Shown: piece by piece, positions 16,382-24,455 of the stretch
Layout of the letters: the number at the start of each line of letters is the position of its first letter
Numbering within the stretch: position 1 is the first letter of the stretch
Source: Ochrobactrum chromiisoli
GTDB taxonomy: Bacteria > Pseudomonadota > Alphaproteobacteria > Rhizobiales > Rhizobiaceae
Direction of reading: 5' to 3'
DNA: 64,000 nt
NCBI RefSeq assembly: GCF_026241335.1
Contig: NZ_JAPHAV010000001.1
Location: 310,001-374,000 of the forward strand
The notes under the pieces: model-generated
Told to the model about the DNA's origin: nothing
The model's database searches: none
Seen by the model: only the letters and a program-made list of their open reading frames with translations
Position numbers and translations under genes: made by a program

Positions 16382-19300
16382 CCAGATTTCTAGCACTCTT
16401 GGCCTTCATTCTCTTCGCCATTCCAGCGCTCGCACAGCAGCCGCAGCAGGAAGAGGAGAAGTCTTATTTCATTTCTTTTGTGGAGAGCAAACTTTCCGCG
16501 CCCAACCGTCGTATCCAGTTTTCGGGTCTGAGCGGACTTTTGTCGTCTGAGGCAAGTGTCGGGCAGATCACGATTGCTGACCGCGAAGGCGTTTGGCTGC
16601 GCATTGAAAATGCAAAGCTCAACTGGAGCCGCACGGCGCTTTTTACCGGCCGTTTGAGCATTCAGTCGCTGGTGGCTGAACGCATTGATTTCATTCGCAA
16701 GCCGTTGCCGGACAACAGTCTTCCATCGCCGGAATCATCGACTTTCAGCCTGCCGGAACTGCCGCTGTCGATCAATATTGATAGTCTTGATGTCGCTCAT
16801 CTGTATTTTGGTCAGGAGATTTTCGGGCTGCAATCGGAAGTGTCGCTGAATGGAAGTCTGTCGCTGGCGGATGGCTCGCTGAATTCCACGTTCGATATCA
16901 AGCGTTTGGATGGTCCGGGTGGCAATTTTGCCTTGCGCGCAGCCTATGCCAATGCCGATCAGAAACTTGATCTTGATCTGAAAGTGAGCGAGCCTGCCAA
17001 TGGTATCGTTGCCAATCTGCTCAATATTGAGGGATATCCGCCTGTCGATCTGACGCTGACGGGCAATGGTACGCTTGATGATCTCAAGATTGATCTGGCC
17101 CTTGATACCAATGGCAGCCGCACGCTGACGGGTGGCTTTACACTGGTGCGCCGCGCTGATGGACGTGTCTTTGCCACACAGATCAATGGCCCGATTTCTG
17201 TTCTTGTCCCGCCTGCTTTCCGTGATTTCTTTGGTGCCGATACGGCATTGACTGCAAATGGGCTTCTGAAAGATGGCGGCGGGTTCCGTCTTGATGATCT
17301 TGCACTCAATACGGCTGCGATGAAGATCAAGGCTTCTGCTGAATCCGACACGAGCGGCTTTTTGAACAAGCTGCGTGTGGATGCAGATATTCGCGATGAC
17401 AGCAAAGGTGAAGTTTTGCTGCCGGTCAAAGGTGCGCAAACCACGATCAACAATGCGACGCTGCAAATCGCCTACGGTGATCGTCCGACCAATGATTGGA
17501 CGGGTAAGCTTGCGGTTTCCGGGTTTAAAAATGCCTCTGTTTCGGCTTCCAGCATCGCCCTTGATATGGGGGGGGGGGCTGAAAATCTGAATGATGCAAC
17601 GAACCGCCATATCACATTTAACGTTGATGGCGGTGTAAGCGGCATCAACGCGCCCGATCGGAAAATCGCCGAAGCTTTGGGTGATAAAATTGATGTCCTG
17701 ATCAATGGTGGCTGGCGTTCCGGTTCCCCGGTACAACTTGAAAAGGCTGGTATTGAGGGCAATGGCCTGAGCCTTGAGCTAAACGGCAACATCGATGATT
17801 TCATCTTCAACGGCGATATTCTTGCAAAAATTGCAAGCCTCGCTCCTTATGCGGAACTGGCCGGGCGCGATCTTGCGGGCAGCATCGATGTGAAGGCCTC
17901 CGGTAAGGTTAGCCCCATCAGTGGTGCTTTTGATCTCAATCTCGATGGCACGGCGCAAAATATGCGCACCGGTACGCAAGCTGTCGATAATATTCTTGAT
18001 GGCGAAGTCCGCATGAGCGGCGGAATTGCCCGCAGTGCGGCAGGCTTTGCTGCACGCGATTTCCGCATTGGAAATGCGCTAAGCGAAATCACCGCCAACG
18101 GCTCTTTTGCATCTGATAAGGCAGATTTCGATTTCGGTGTCATGCTGTCCGATATGAAGCTTCTGTCTGACAAAGCCTCAGGCCGCATGACGATCAAAGG
18201 CAGCGCGCGCGGCGATGACAAGCTGATCGCACTGGCGCTGCGCGCCGACGCACCACAGGGAACACTTGCTGATCGCAAGCTCGCCGACGGCGCGCTCGAT
18301 TTCAATGCGTTGCTGGATGGCAATGCCACAACAGGCGCATCGCTTTCAGGCAAGCTTGCAGGCAGCGCACTTCTCAATGGCCAGAAGATCGATCTTGGCA
18401 CGCTCATCGATATCGTCAATGACGAGAAGCGCCTGACCAATCTCGTGTTCAATGCAGGCGGCACACATGTTTCCGGTGACGTGACGCAGAATGCCAAAGG
18501 TTTGCTTGCGGGCCAACTCATGGTTGATGCGCCTGATATTTCAACCGCAGCTGCACTTTTCCTTGCTGATGCGACGGGTTCCGCCAATGCCGACATCACG
18601 CTTGATGCCAATGGTGAACGCCAGAATGCAACTGTCAACGCCAAGGCCAATGGTCTGAAAATCAACGGAAATCATATCGCATCTGCAGATATTGCCGCAA
18701 GCGCGCAGGATCTGTTCGGCGTGCCGGTTGTCGATGGAACGGCCAGCGCACGCGATATTCTGGTTGGCACTTTTGGAATCGACAGTTTTGATGCCAAGGC
18801 CAATGCAACAGGGACAAAGACTGATTTTACCGCGAGCACCAAGCTCAAGATTGGCACTTTGGCCAATGCATCCGGTTCGCTTGAGCCAAAAGATGGCGGT
18901 TTTGAACTGGGGCTTGCTTCAGCTGACGTGAAACAGGGTTCGCTTTCAGCCGTGCTTGCTGCACCCGCAACCATTGCCATGAAAGGCAGCGATATTTCTT
19001 TCGGCGATATCATCGTCAATACCGGCGATGGACAGGTCAAGGTGAATGGTGCGATTGGAGAAAGCCTTGATCTTTCGGTTGCACTGAAAAATCTGCCGCT
19101 GGCGCTGGCCAATACTTTCAAACCCGAACTTGGTCTTGGCGGTATCGTTAACGGTACGGCGCGCGTTACCGGTACGCGCGAGAATCCGAATGCCACTTTT
19201 GATATTTCTGCGCGTGGTGTGAGCGCAGCGCAGCTTAAAGATCAGGGTATTGCGCCGCTTGATGCGGATGCAAAGGGCAGTTCTGACAGCAATCGTTTGA

Positions 19301-21003
19301 ATGTCGATGCGCATGTAAGCGGCGGCGGCGGTATTGATGTCACCGCTAAGGGCGGCGTCCCGCTTGGCAAAGGCGAGCTTGCAGTTGATGTCAACCTGAC
19401 CAATCTTCCTTTGGCAGCACTCAACGGCGCGGTAAAAGGACAGGACCTTGCAGGCAATGTCACCGGCACGGCACGGCTCACAGGACCGCTGACCAATCCG
19501 GCAGCCCAGTTTAATCTGCGTGGTACAGGCCTGGCTGCAAAGCCGTTGCGTGACAACGGACTTGCGCCGTTAAGCTTGCAGGCTGCGGGTAATTACGCGG
19601 CCATGGCGGTTGATATTTCTTCTTTGAACGTGGATGGTCCGCAGGGTCTCAACATCACAGCCAAAGGCAAGGTGCCGTTTTCGGGGCAGGGGCTTGGCGT
19701 AGATGTTTCGGGCAATGTTCCGCTGGCGCTCGCCAACCGTTTCCTTGCTGATCGCGGTTCGCAGGTGAGTGGTACACTTTCGCTGACAGCCAATGTTTCA
19801 GGTGGCTTTGACAGACCGCAACTGCGCGGTATGTTCTCGACATCGGGTGCGCAGTTTATCGATCCAGAAACCAATGTCCGATTGAACGCCATCAATGTGA
19901 TGGGGGCGATGGAGGGTGAGACAATCACGCTCCGTCAGGTCAATGCGACCTTTGGCAGTGGAGGTAAGATTTCCGCAAGCGGTACGATTTCGACAAATGC
20001 GAGCGCAAATTTCCCGGCCAATATCGACATCAAGCTTGATCGTGCGCGGTATGCTGACGGCAAGCTCGTCGTTGCCACTGTGAGTGGTGGCATTTCGATC
20101 ACCGGGCCATTGATGCGTGATCCACTGATTGCTGGCCGTATCGATGTTGAACGTGCAGAAATAACTGTGCCAGAAAATCTGGGCGGTGGCGCGGCCTATG
20201 TCCCTGTACGCCATATCAACACACCGGCAAATGTTCTTAAAACGCTGGAGCGTGCCAAGGTTGAGACACGTCGTGGCAGCGTGCCGACACCAACGTCCCG
20301 TCCGACGGTTCCGCGTCTTGATGTGCTTGTCAACGCACCCAACCAGATATTTGTCCGGGGCCGGGGTTTGGATACGGAACTTGGCGGTCGCGTTCGTTTG
20401 ACCGGTCCAGTGACAAACATCCAGCCTGTTGGCTCGTTTGATCTTATTCGTGGCCGCATCGGAATTCTCGGCCAGCGCATTACCTTTGATGAAGGTCATG
20501 TCACGCTGGTCGGTGATCTTAATCCTCAGCTCAATTTCGTTGCCCGCAGTGAAGGGGATGACATTACGGCAATTGTGACGGTGACGGGTACGGTTGATAA
20601 TCTGAACATCGCATTCTCCTCCTCGCCGGAATTGCCGCAGGATGAAGTGCTGGCGCATCTGATATTCAAGCGTTCGATTGGTGAGTTGTCAGCCTTCCAG
20701 ATCGCCCAGCTTGCGGCTGCGGCTGCCGAGCTTGCGGGTGGTTCGAATAATTCGCTCATGAGCAAGCTGCGTCAGGGCACGGGGCTTGATGACATTGATG
20801 TTGTCACCGACAGCAAGGGGCAGACTGCGGTCCGTGCAGGTCGTTATATTCGCGATAATATTTATCTGGGTGTCGAAGCGGGTTCTGCTGGCACGACCAA
20901 AGGAACGGTTAATCTGGACATCTCCCGCAATCTCAAGGTCAAGGGTGCTTTGGGATCGGAGGGTGACTCCAGCGCCGGTATTTTCTACGAAAAAGATTAT
21001 TGA
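16378..21003 (+). CDS. tamB: TamB, inner-membrane/periplasmic translocation-assembly protein
   Basis: A giant 1541-residue AsmA-like, beta-helical periplasmic bridge that works with TamA. The TTG start at 16378 overlaps the tamA stop (TTGA). The N-terminal signal/anchor is followed by long beta-rich repeats full of the phrases ANG, DLDLKV and ITAKG. The conserved C-terminal domain (DUF490) is clear: GSFDLIRGRIGILGQRITFD, SFSSSPELPQDEVLAHLIF-like text and FKRSIGELSAFQIAQLA. Oddity: an unbroken run of 11 G at 17568-17578 encodes Gly-Gly-Gly near residue 398. It is in frame here, but a one-base change would truncate the protein. Confidence 0.94.
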   Translation: MTRFLALLAFILFAIPALAQQPQQEEEKSYFISFVESKLSAPNRRIQFSGLSGLLSSEASVGQITIADREGVWLRIENAKLNWSRTALFTGRLSIQSLVAERIDFIRKPLPDNSLPSPESSTFSLPELPLSINIDSLDVAHLYFGQEIFGLQSEVSLNGSLSLADGSLNSTFDIKRLDGPGGNFALRAAYANADQKLDLDLKVSEPANGIVANLLNIEGYPPVDLTLTGNGTLDDLKIDLALDTNGSRTLTGGFTLVRRADGRVFATQINGPISVLVPPAFRDFFGADTALTANGLLKDGGGFRLDDLALNTAAMKIKASAESDTSGFLNKLRVDADIRDDSKGEVLLPVKGAQTTINNATLQIAYGDRPTNDWTGKLAVSGFKNASVSASSIALDMGGGAENLNDATNRHITFNVDGGVSGINAPDRKIAEALGDKIDVLINGGWRSGSPVQLEKAGIEGNGLSLELNGNIDDFIFNGDILAKIASLAPYAELAGRDLAGSIDVKASGKVSPISGAFDLNLDGTAQNMRTGTQAVDNILDGEVRMSGGIARSAAGFAARDFRIGNALSEITANGSFASDKADFDFGVMLSDMKLLSDKASGRMTIKGSARGDDKLIALALRADAPQGTLADRKLADGALDFNALLDGNATTGASLSGKLAGSALLNGQKIDLGTLIDIVNDEKRLTNLVFNAGGTHVSGDVTQNAKGLLAGQLMVDAPDISTAAALFLADATGSANADITLDANGERQNATVNAKANGLKINGNHIASADIAASAQDLFGVPVVDGTASARDILVGTFGIDSFDAKANATGTKTDFTASTKLKIGTLANASGSLEPKDGGFELGLASADVKQGSLSAVLAAPATIAMKGSDISFGDIIVNTGDGQVKVNGAIGESLDLSVALKNLPLALANTFKPELGLGGIVNGTARVTGTRENPNATFDISARGVSAAQLKDQGIAPLDADAKGSSDSNRLNVDAHVSGGGGIDVTAKGGVPLGKGELAVDVNLTNLPLAALNGAVKGQDLAGNVTGTARLTGPLTNPAAQFNLRGTGLAAKPLRDNGLAPLSLQAAGNYAAMAVDISSLNVDGPQGLNITAKGKVPFSGQGLGVDVSGNVPLALANRFLADRGSQVSGTLSLTANVSGGFDRPQLRGMFSTSGAQFIDPETNVRLNAINVMGAMEGETITLRQVNATFGSGGKISASGTISTNASANFPANIDIKLDRARYADGKLVVATVSGGISITGPLMRDPLIAGRIDVERAEITVPENLGGGAAYVPVRHINTPANVLKTLERAKVETRRGSVPTPTSRPTVPRLDVLVNAPNQIFVRGRGLDTELGGRVRLTGPVTNIQPVGSFDLIRGRIGILGQRITFDEGHVTLVGDLNPQLNFVARSEGDDITAIVTVTGTVDNLNIAFSSSPELPQDEVLAHLIFKRSIGELSAFQIAQLAAAAAELAGGSNNSLMSKLRQGTGLDDIDVVTDSKGQTAVRAGRYIRDNIYLGVEAGSAGTTKGTVNLDISRNLKVKGALGSEGDSSAGIFYEKDY

Positions 21004-21017
21004 TCGAAAATGCGATC

Positions 21018-21047
21018 AAAGGCCGGGCATATCCCCCGGCCTTTTTT
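21018..21047 (+). terminator. Rho-independent terminator of tamAB
   Basis: Stem GGCCGGG (21021-21027) / CCCGGCC (21035-21041) preceded by AAA and followed by TTTTTT. Confidence 0.9.
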
Positions 21048-21178
21048 CTACCCACTGTTGCGCCCCCGGTTTTTTCTTAACGTTTGCGCGAGGTGTTTAA
21101 CGCTTCCTCAACCATAAAGACGCAAATTGTTCCCAGCGTAAGAAGGTATTTTGCCGTATTTTGAGTTGGGCGAATTGT

Positions 21179-21904
21179 ATGTCGAAACTGACTGAAAGAT
21201 TAAGCCGCCGTCATTTTCTGATGGGCACTGGTGCTGCGATGCTGGGCGGTGTTGCAGGCTGTTCGCAAAGCATGGATATGTCTGCATTCCAGATGAATGT
21301 CGATCCAATGTCGACGGGTGGCATCACGCCGATGCGTCCGCAGATCAGCATTGATAAGAATATTACCACGCCGGATGTGATGTATGCTTCGGTGCAGGAA
21401 GGGCCTTATGCGCTTCCGGCAATTCCCTATCAGAAAGTACCGAAAGAGTTCCGCCGGCAGATCGTACCCGATCCGACAGGCGAAGCGCCGGGAACGATCG
21501 TTGTCGTTACCAAAGATCACTTTCTTTACTATGTCTTGCCCGGTGGCGAAGCGCTGCGATATGGCGTTGGCATCGGCAAGGCAGGCTTTGAATGGCAGGG
21601 CCGCGCCAATGTTCAGTATAAGAAGCAATGGCCGCGCTGGACGCCGCCGCCTGAAATGATTCAGCGCCGACCGGACCTTGAGAAATACCGCAATGGTCAG
21701 GAGCCGGGTCCACAAAACCCGCTTGGGGCGCGTGCGCTTTATATCTTCCAGAATGGTCGTGATACGGGTTACCGCATCCATGGCTCGCCGGAATGGTGGT
21801 CTATTGGCCAGTCTATGTCCTCAGGCTGCATCCGCCTGATGAACCAGGACATTATTGATCTTTATAACCGTGTTCAGGGAAAAGCGCCGATCATCGTGAG
21901 CTGA
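21179..21904 (+). CDS. L,D-transpeptidase (YkuD/ErfK family), predicted lipoprotein
   Basis: Cross-links peptidoglycan (3-3 links) or attaches outer-membrane proteins to it. The 241-residue protein begins with twin arginines (SRRHFLMGTGAAMLGG) and a lipobox-like GVAGC (Cys28), so export may go by Tat and end in a lipid anchor. The YkuD domain spans about 105-240: VVVTKDHFLYYVLPGG, RYGVGIGKAGFEW, and the catalytic box with His201 (YRIHGSPE) and Cys217 (MSSGCIRL). The ATG at 21179 is chosen because it gives the signal; 21161 adds six residues. Rhizobiales grow at the pole with many such enzymes. Single-gene unit. Confidence 0.92.
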   Translation: MSKLTERLSRRHFLMGTGAAMLGGVAGCSQSMDMSAFQMNVDPMSTGGITPMRPQISIDKNITTPDVMYASVQEGPYALPAIPYQKVPKEFRRQIVPDPTGEAPGTIVVVTKDHFLYYVLPGGEALRYGVGIGKAGFEWQGRANVQYKKQWPRWTPPPEMIQRRPDLEKYRNGQEPGPQNPLGARALYIFQNGRDTGYRIHGSPEWWSIGQSMSSGCIRLMNQDIIDLYNRVQGKAPIIVS

Positions 21905-21922
21905 TCGCAATAGGTTTGAAGC

Positions 21923-21962
21923 AAAAAACAGAGCGCGTGCATATCAACAATGCACGCGCTCT
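21923..21962 (-). terminator. Strong hairpin terminator shared by convergent genes
   Basis: A perfect 12-bp stem AGAGCGCGTGCA (21930-21941) / TGCACGCGCTCT (21951-21962). On the minus strand it is followed by TGTTTTTTG, so it terminates the small secreted gene at 22016. On the plus strand it may also stop the L,D-transpeptidase transcript. Confidence 0.8.
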
Positions 21963-22015
21963 CATGTTCGACCGGACGGACTGGAGGCGTTTCGCCCGGT
22001 TGATCGGTCTTCTGT

Positions 22016-22225
22016 TTACTCGTAATGAACAGGCTTAGACGCACTGTCGGCAAAGGCGACAAGGCGGGAAAGTTCAAACTTCATGCTATCCACCGATGCA
22101 TGGCGTTTTGCAGGCGCAGTGATATCCTGTGCCATCTGTGTCGATACCGCTGGCACCGCAAAGGCTGCTGTGGTGAGCGCAATGGCTGCAACAAAGCCGA
22201 GGCGTCGTTCGGTTCTGGCTTGCAT
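22016..22225 (-). CDS. Small secreted protein of unknown function (69 aa)
   Basis: The start ATG follows GAGGAGACCCAAC on the minus strand, an excellent RBS, and the protein opens with MQARTERRLGFVAAIALTTA, a convincing Sec signal peptide cleaved about AFAVPA. The mature peptide is about 45 residues, basic to neutral, with SVDSMKFELSRLVAFADSAS likely helical. A dedicated terminator follows. I do not recognise a family. It is convergent with the L,D-transpeptidase gene. Confidence 0.65.
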   Translation of the reverse strand: MQARTERRLGFVAAIALTTAAFAVPAVSTQMAQDITAPAKRHASVDSMKFELSRLVAFADSASKPVHYE

Positions 22226-22290
22226 GTTGGGTCTCCTCGTGCCGCTTTGCGCGGCCTAAATCAAAAAAATCCTACGCAGCGTTTTTCACA

Positions 22291-22800
22291 TCAGTGAAAG
22301 GTCGCGCGCCGGGTTATGCTCAAAGCACTGTCGATGGCATGGATGGGTATTGGCAGCAAAGTCTGTCCGAAATCCGCCAATGTGTCGGCAAAATTGCGCG
22401 CGGCGTCTGCCACATCATTGCACCGTCGTTTGCAGGCAATGGCCTCAAGACAGGTATCGAGCAACAAGCCATCCTGATTTTGAATGCCGGAGATAAGACC
22501 GAGTGTCAGGCACTCTTCCCGGCAAACATGGTGCGAATCGAATGGAAAGGCGCGCAGTGGGCAGCTGGCGCAATGGCGCAACACGCGGATAAACTGCGAA
22601 AGTTCGCCCACAGCCCGTTTTGCTTCTGACGCGCCAAGCACTTCCGCATAAAGACCCCAGGTCATTTCCCATGGAATGATTGAGCCGGTTTCAAACCCCG
22701 CAGTCCAGCGGCGGTAGCCCTCAAGCACCAGCTTTTCCGGCAGGCGGTCATAATAGCCCACGCTGTTGGTGCCATTGAGTTCGGAGATACGCATATTCAT
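22291..22800 (-). CDS. Unknown protein with clustered cysteines (169 aa)
   Basis: I do not recognise a family. It is soluble with no signal. The N-terminal part reads YYDRLPEKLVLEGYRRWTAG and IIPWEMTWGLYAEVLG. The middle has a Cys-rich run (RHCASCPLRAFPFDSHHVC then REECLTLG) and later DTCLEAIACKRRCNDV, giving CxxC, CxxxC-like and CxxxxC pairs plus two His, so metal or redox binding is possible. The ATG follows ACGGAGGCGCAA, and its start overlaps the stop of an upstream 55-aa frame as ATGA. An ICE-like palindrome lies about 290 bases upstream. Confidence 0.7.
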   Translation of the reverse strand: MNMRISELNGTNSVGYYDRLPEKLVLEGYRRWTAGFETGSIIPWEMTWGLYAEVLGASEAKRAVGELSQFIRVLRHCASCPLRAFPFDSHHVCREECLTLGLISGIQNQDGLLLDTCLEAIACKRRCNDVADAARNFADTLADFGQTLLPIPIHAIDSALSITRRATFH

Positions 22801-22964
22801 TTGCGCCTCCGTTCAGAGGTATAAACAGCCAAACCGTCTCGCTGCTTATGATTTGCGAGGCGTTCTGTTTCCCCTCGCACATTGCAGTATCCGGTCGGCA
22901 AAAGATGAAGTTGCCACGGCAATCCATCTACATTTGCGAACCGGCATTCACTGACACCGATCAT
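22797..22964 (-). CDS. Candidate small gene translationally coupled to the Cys-rich protein gene (55 aa)
   Basis: The ATG at 22964 follows TTGGAGGACCCG, a near-perfect RBS, and the stop overlaps the start of the next gene as ATGA. The product begins MIGVSECRFANVDGLPWQLH and continues LLPTGYCNVRGETERLANHK, with two Cys and no signal or membrane segment. No family is recognised. Reality rests on the RBS and the coupling, not on homology. A TTG at 22997 would extend it by 11 residues. Confidence 0.5.
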   Translation of the reverse strand: MIGVSECRFANVDGLPWQLHLLPTGYCNVRGETERLANHKQRDGLAVYTSERRRK

Positions 22965-23086
22965 CGGGTCCTCCAATCGAACGGGTTCAAGGCCCAAACA
23001 TCAAAGGCTGCACAAAATAACTCAACTGCATAAAAGCTGTAAATTGATCTGGAGTCAATTACTCATCTTTTATAAAAGTGAATTAT

Positions 23087-23119
23087 TTCAATAGTGTAGA
23101 ATTATTCTAGACTATTGAA
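23087..23119. promoter_or_regulatory. 33-bp near-perfect palindrome with an Irr/ICE-like core
   Basis: Two 16-base arms with one mismatch around a single central T. The outer part is TTCAATAGT / ACTATTGAA. The core TAGAATTATTCTA (23097-23109) resembles the iron control element of the rhizobial regulator Irr (TTTAGAA-N3-TTCTAAA, from established knowledge). It sits between the leftward Cys-rich pair and the rightward candidate sRNA, so it could control either or both. Confidence 0.5.
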
Positions 23120-23137
23120 CTCATGTTTATAGCAATA

Positions 23138-23216
23138 GCCGAAGAACGCAATCGCTACAATTGGGTAGCGGTTGCGGCAAACGGGCGCATAAGTCGTCTA
23201 TGTACCCGTCTTTTCT
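23138..23216 (+). ncRNA. Candidate small RNA with two hairpins and a T-rich end
   Basis: Hairpin 1 has arms CGCAATCGCTAC (23147-23158) and GTAGCGGTTGCG (23165-23176) with loop AATTGG, pairing over 12 bp with one wobble. Hairpin 2 has arms CGGGCGCATA (23182-23191) and TATGTACCCG (23199-23208), followed by TCTTTTCT. No coding frame is present. The ICE-like palindrome lies directly upstream where a promoter would be. The exact 5' end is unknown. It could also be a decayed repeat. Confidence 0.45.
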
Positions 23217-23221
23217 ATTCA

Positions 23222-23262
23222 GAGCGTGTCGCGCTTAATCCTGCCCGATACGCACGCTCTAT
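23222..23262. repeat. Palindromic element (AGAGCGTG...CACGCTCT)
   Basis: Inverted arms of 8 bp at 23222-23229 and 23255-23262. It resembles the AGAGCG...CGCTCT hairpins at 14360, 38233 and 46678. Confidence 0.55.
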
Positions 23263-23276
23263 CTTCTTGTTTTGAC

Positions 23277-23366
23277 GCATGTCGTTCTCTGATCGTAGCG
23301 GGAATGGAAATCAGTCCGGTAGACTGATTTCCCCGCAAAGGCGGTTCCCACTTTTTCGCGACATGC
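23277..23366. repeat. 90-bp palindromic element ending at the copper-protein gene
   Basis: Bounded by 8-bp inverted ends GCATGTCG (23277-23284) and CGACATGC (23359-23366). Inside is a perfect 11-bp hairpin GGAAATCAGTC / GACTGATTTCC (23306-23332) and the GGTTCCCACTTTTTCG segment related to the 49-bp element. It lies immediately after the stop of the next gene and may act as its terminator. Confidence 0.65.
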
Positions 23367-23367
23367 T

Positions 23368-24387
23368 TTAGTGGTTTGAATGGTCGTCAGACTTACCGCT
23401 TTGCGCAGTTACCGGAAACTCCACATCGACCTTCCCGGCTTTTGCGAATTCAAGCGTCGCGGAAACCTTGTCGCCTTCCTTGTAAGGATGCTCGGGCTGA
23501 ATGAACATCAGGTGATAGCCGCCCGATTTCAGCGCAACGCTCTCGCCTGCGGGAATATCCAACCCGTTCTTGAGCGGGCGCATTTTCATGACCTGATTCT
23601 CCATGGTCATTTCATGGATTTCAACGCGCTTGACGCCGGTCGTTGTAACGCCGACCAGCGTGTCAGCCTCTTTGCCGTCATTTTTGATGGTGAGGAAACC
23701 ACCGGCAACTTTCGCGCCGGGAACCATGGCACGGATAGAAGGTCCACTGATGCTGAGATCACCCACCTTGATTGCAGCCATGGCATGATCGCCATGATCT
23801 GCATGTGTGCTGCTGCTCGCATTGCCGTGCATATCATGTCCGGCATGTTCGTCGGCACTTGCTGCGGCCAACACGCGAAGCTGTGGCGCTGGATGCTTGA
23901 GATCATGCGGGTTCTGACCATCCTTTGCAATGTCTGTCCAGGCCACGGAATCATCCGTTCCGCAGAATTGCGTCACAGGGAAGGAAAGCGTTGTATCCTT
24001 GTCGAATTTGGCAAGCTGGCCGACAACCACGAATTCGTCATAGAAGTCGCTTGGCAGTTCGCCTTCGCTCCATGTCACCTGTTTAAGGCCTGAGGTCACA
24101 TCCTTGCCATGGACCTTGTAGCTTTGGGCATAGTCGCCTTTGGCTGTTTCGATCTTCCAGCCAGCCTTCGGCTGTGGCTGTGCGGAAACAAATCCTTCGG
24201 GAAGCTCCACTTTGACAGCAGTGGTCGCTTTGCCATCACAACCATGCGGGATGCGGATAATCGCCTTGTAGCGGCTGCCAGCCATCGCTTCGCTCTGATC
24301 AAGCGAGGAATGGGCATTGACGATTCCCGCGGAAGCGCAAAGGGCAAAAAGCGAAATGGCGGATGTAAAAAGACGAGTGTTTTTCAT
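23368..24387 (-). CDS. Fused YcnI (DUF1775) / PCuAC periplasmic copper chaperone
   Basis: Exported two-domain protein of 339 residues. The signal peptide ends about GIVNA, so the mature protein begins with His26, the copper-binding first residue expected of YcnI domains. Domain 1 (about 26-170) has IRIPHGCDGKATTAVKVELP and GWKIETAKG. A His-rich linker (DEHAGHDMHGN, STHADHGDHAM) follows. Domain 2 (about 205-325) is PCuAC: GGFLTIKNDG, VEIHEMTMENQVMKMRPL and GGYHLMFIQP supply the His/Met ligand set. By family it delivers copper to cytochrome oxidase or buffers periplasmic copper. A DUF2946 gene lies upstream on the same strand. Confidence 0.9.
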   Translation of the reverse strand: MKNTRLFTSAISLFALCASAGIVNAHSSLDQSEAMAGSRYKAIIRIPHGCDGKATTAVKVELPEGFVSAQPQPKAGWKIETAKGDYAQSYKVHGKDVTSGLKQVTWSEGELPSDFYDEFVVVGQLAKFDKDTTLSFPVTQFCGTDDSVAWTDIAKDGQNPHDLKHPAPQLRVLAAASADEHAGHDMHGNASSSTHADHGDHAMAAIKVGDLSISGPSIRAMVPGAKVAGGFLTIKNDGKEADTLVGVTTTGVKRVEIHEMTMENQVMKMRPLKNGLDIPAGESVALKSGGYHLMFIQPEHPYKEGDKVSATLEFAKAGKVDVEFPVTAQSGKSDDHSNH

Positions 24388-24455
24388 TGTTTCAAACCTG
24401 AATAATCATATGTCGGGATGCAGCGCATTGAAACGCTTGCAAGCGAAGATGAATC

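Noticed and set aside
16735-17736. 333-codon open frame antisense to tamB
   Set aside because: Ile/Arg-rich shadow of the beta-repeat codons in tamB; no RBS or domain.
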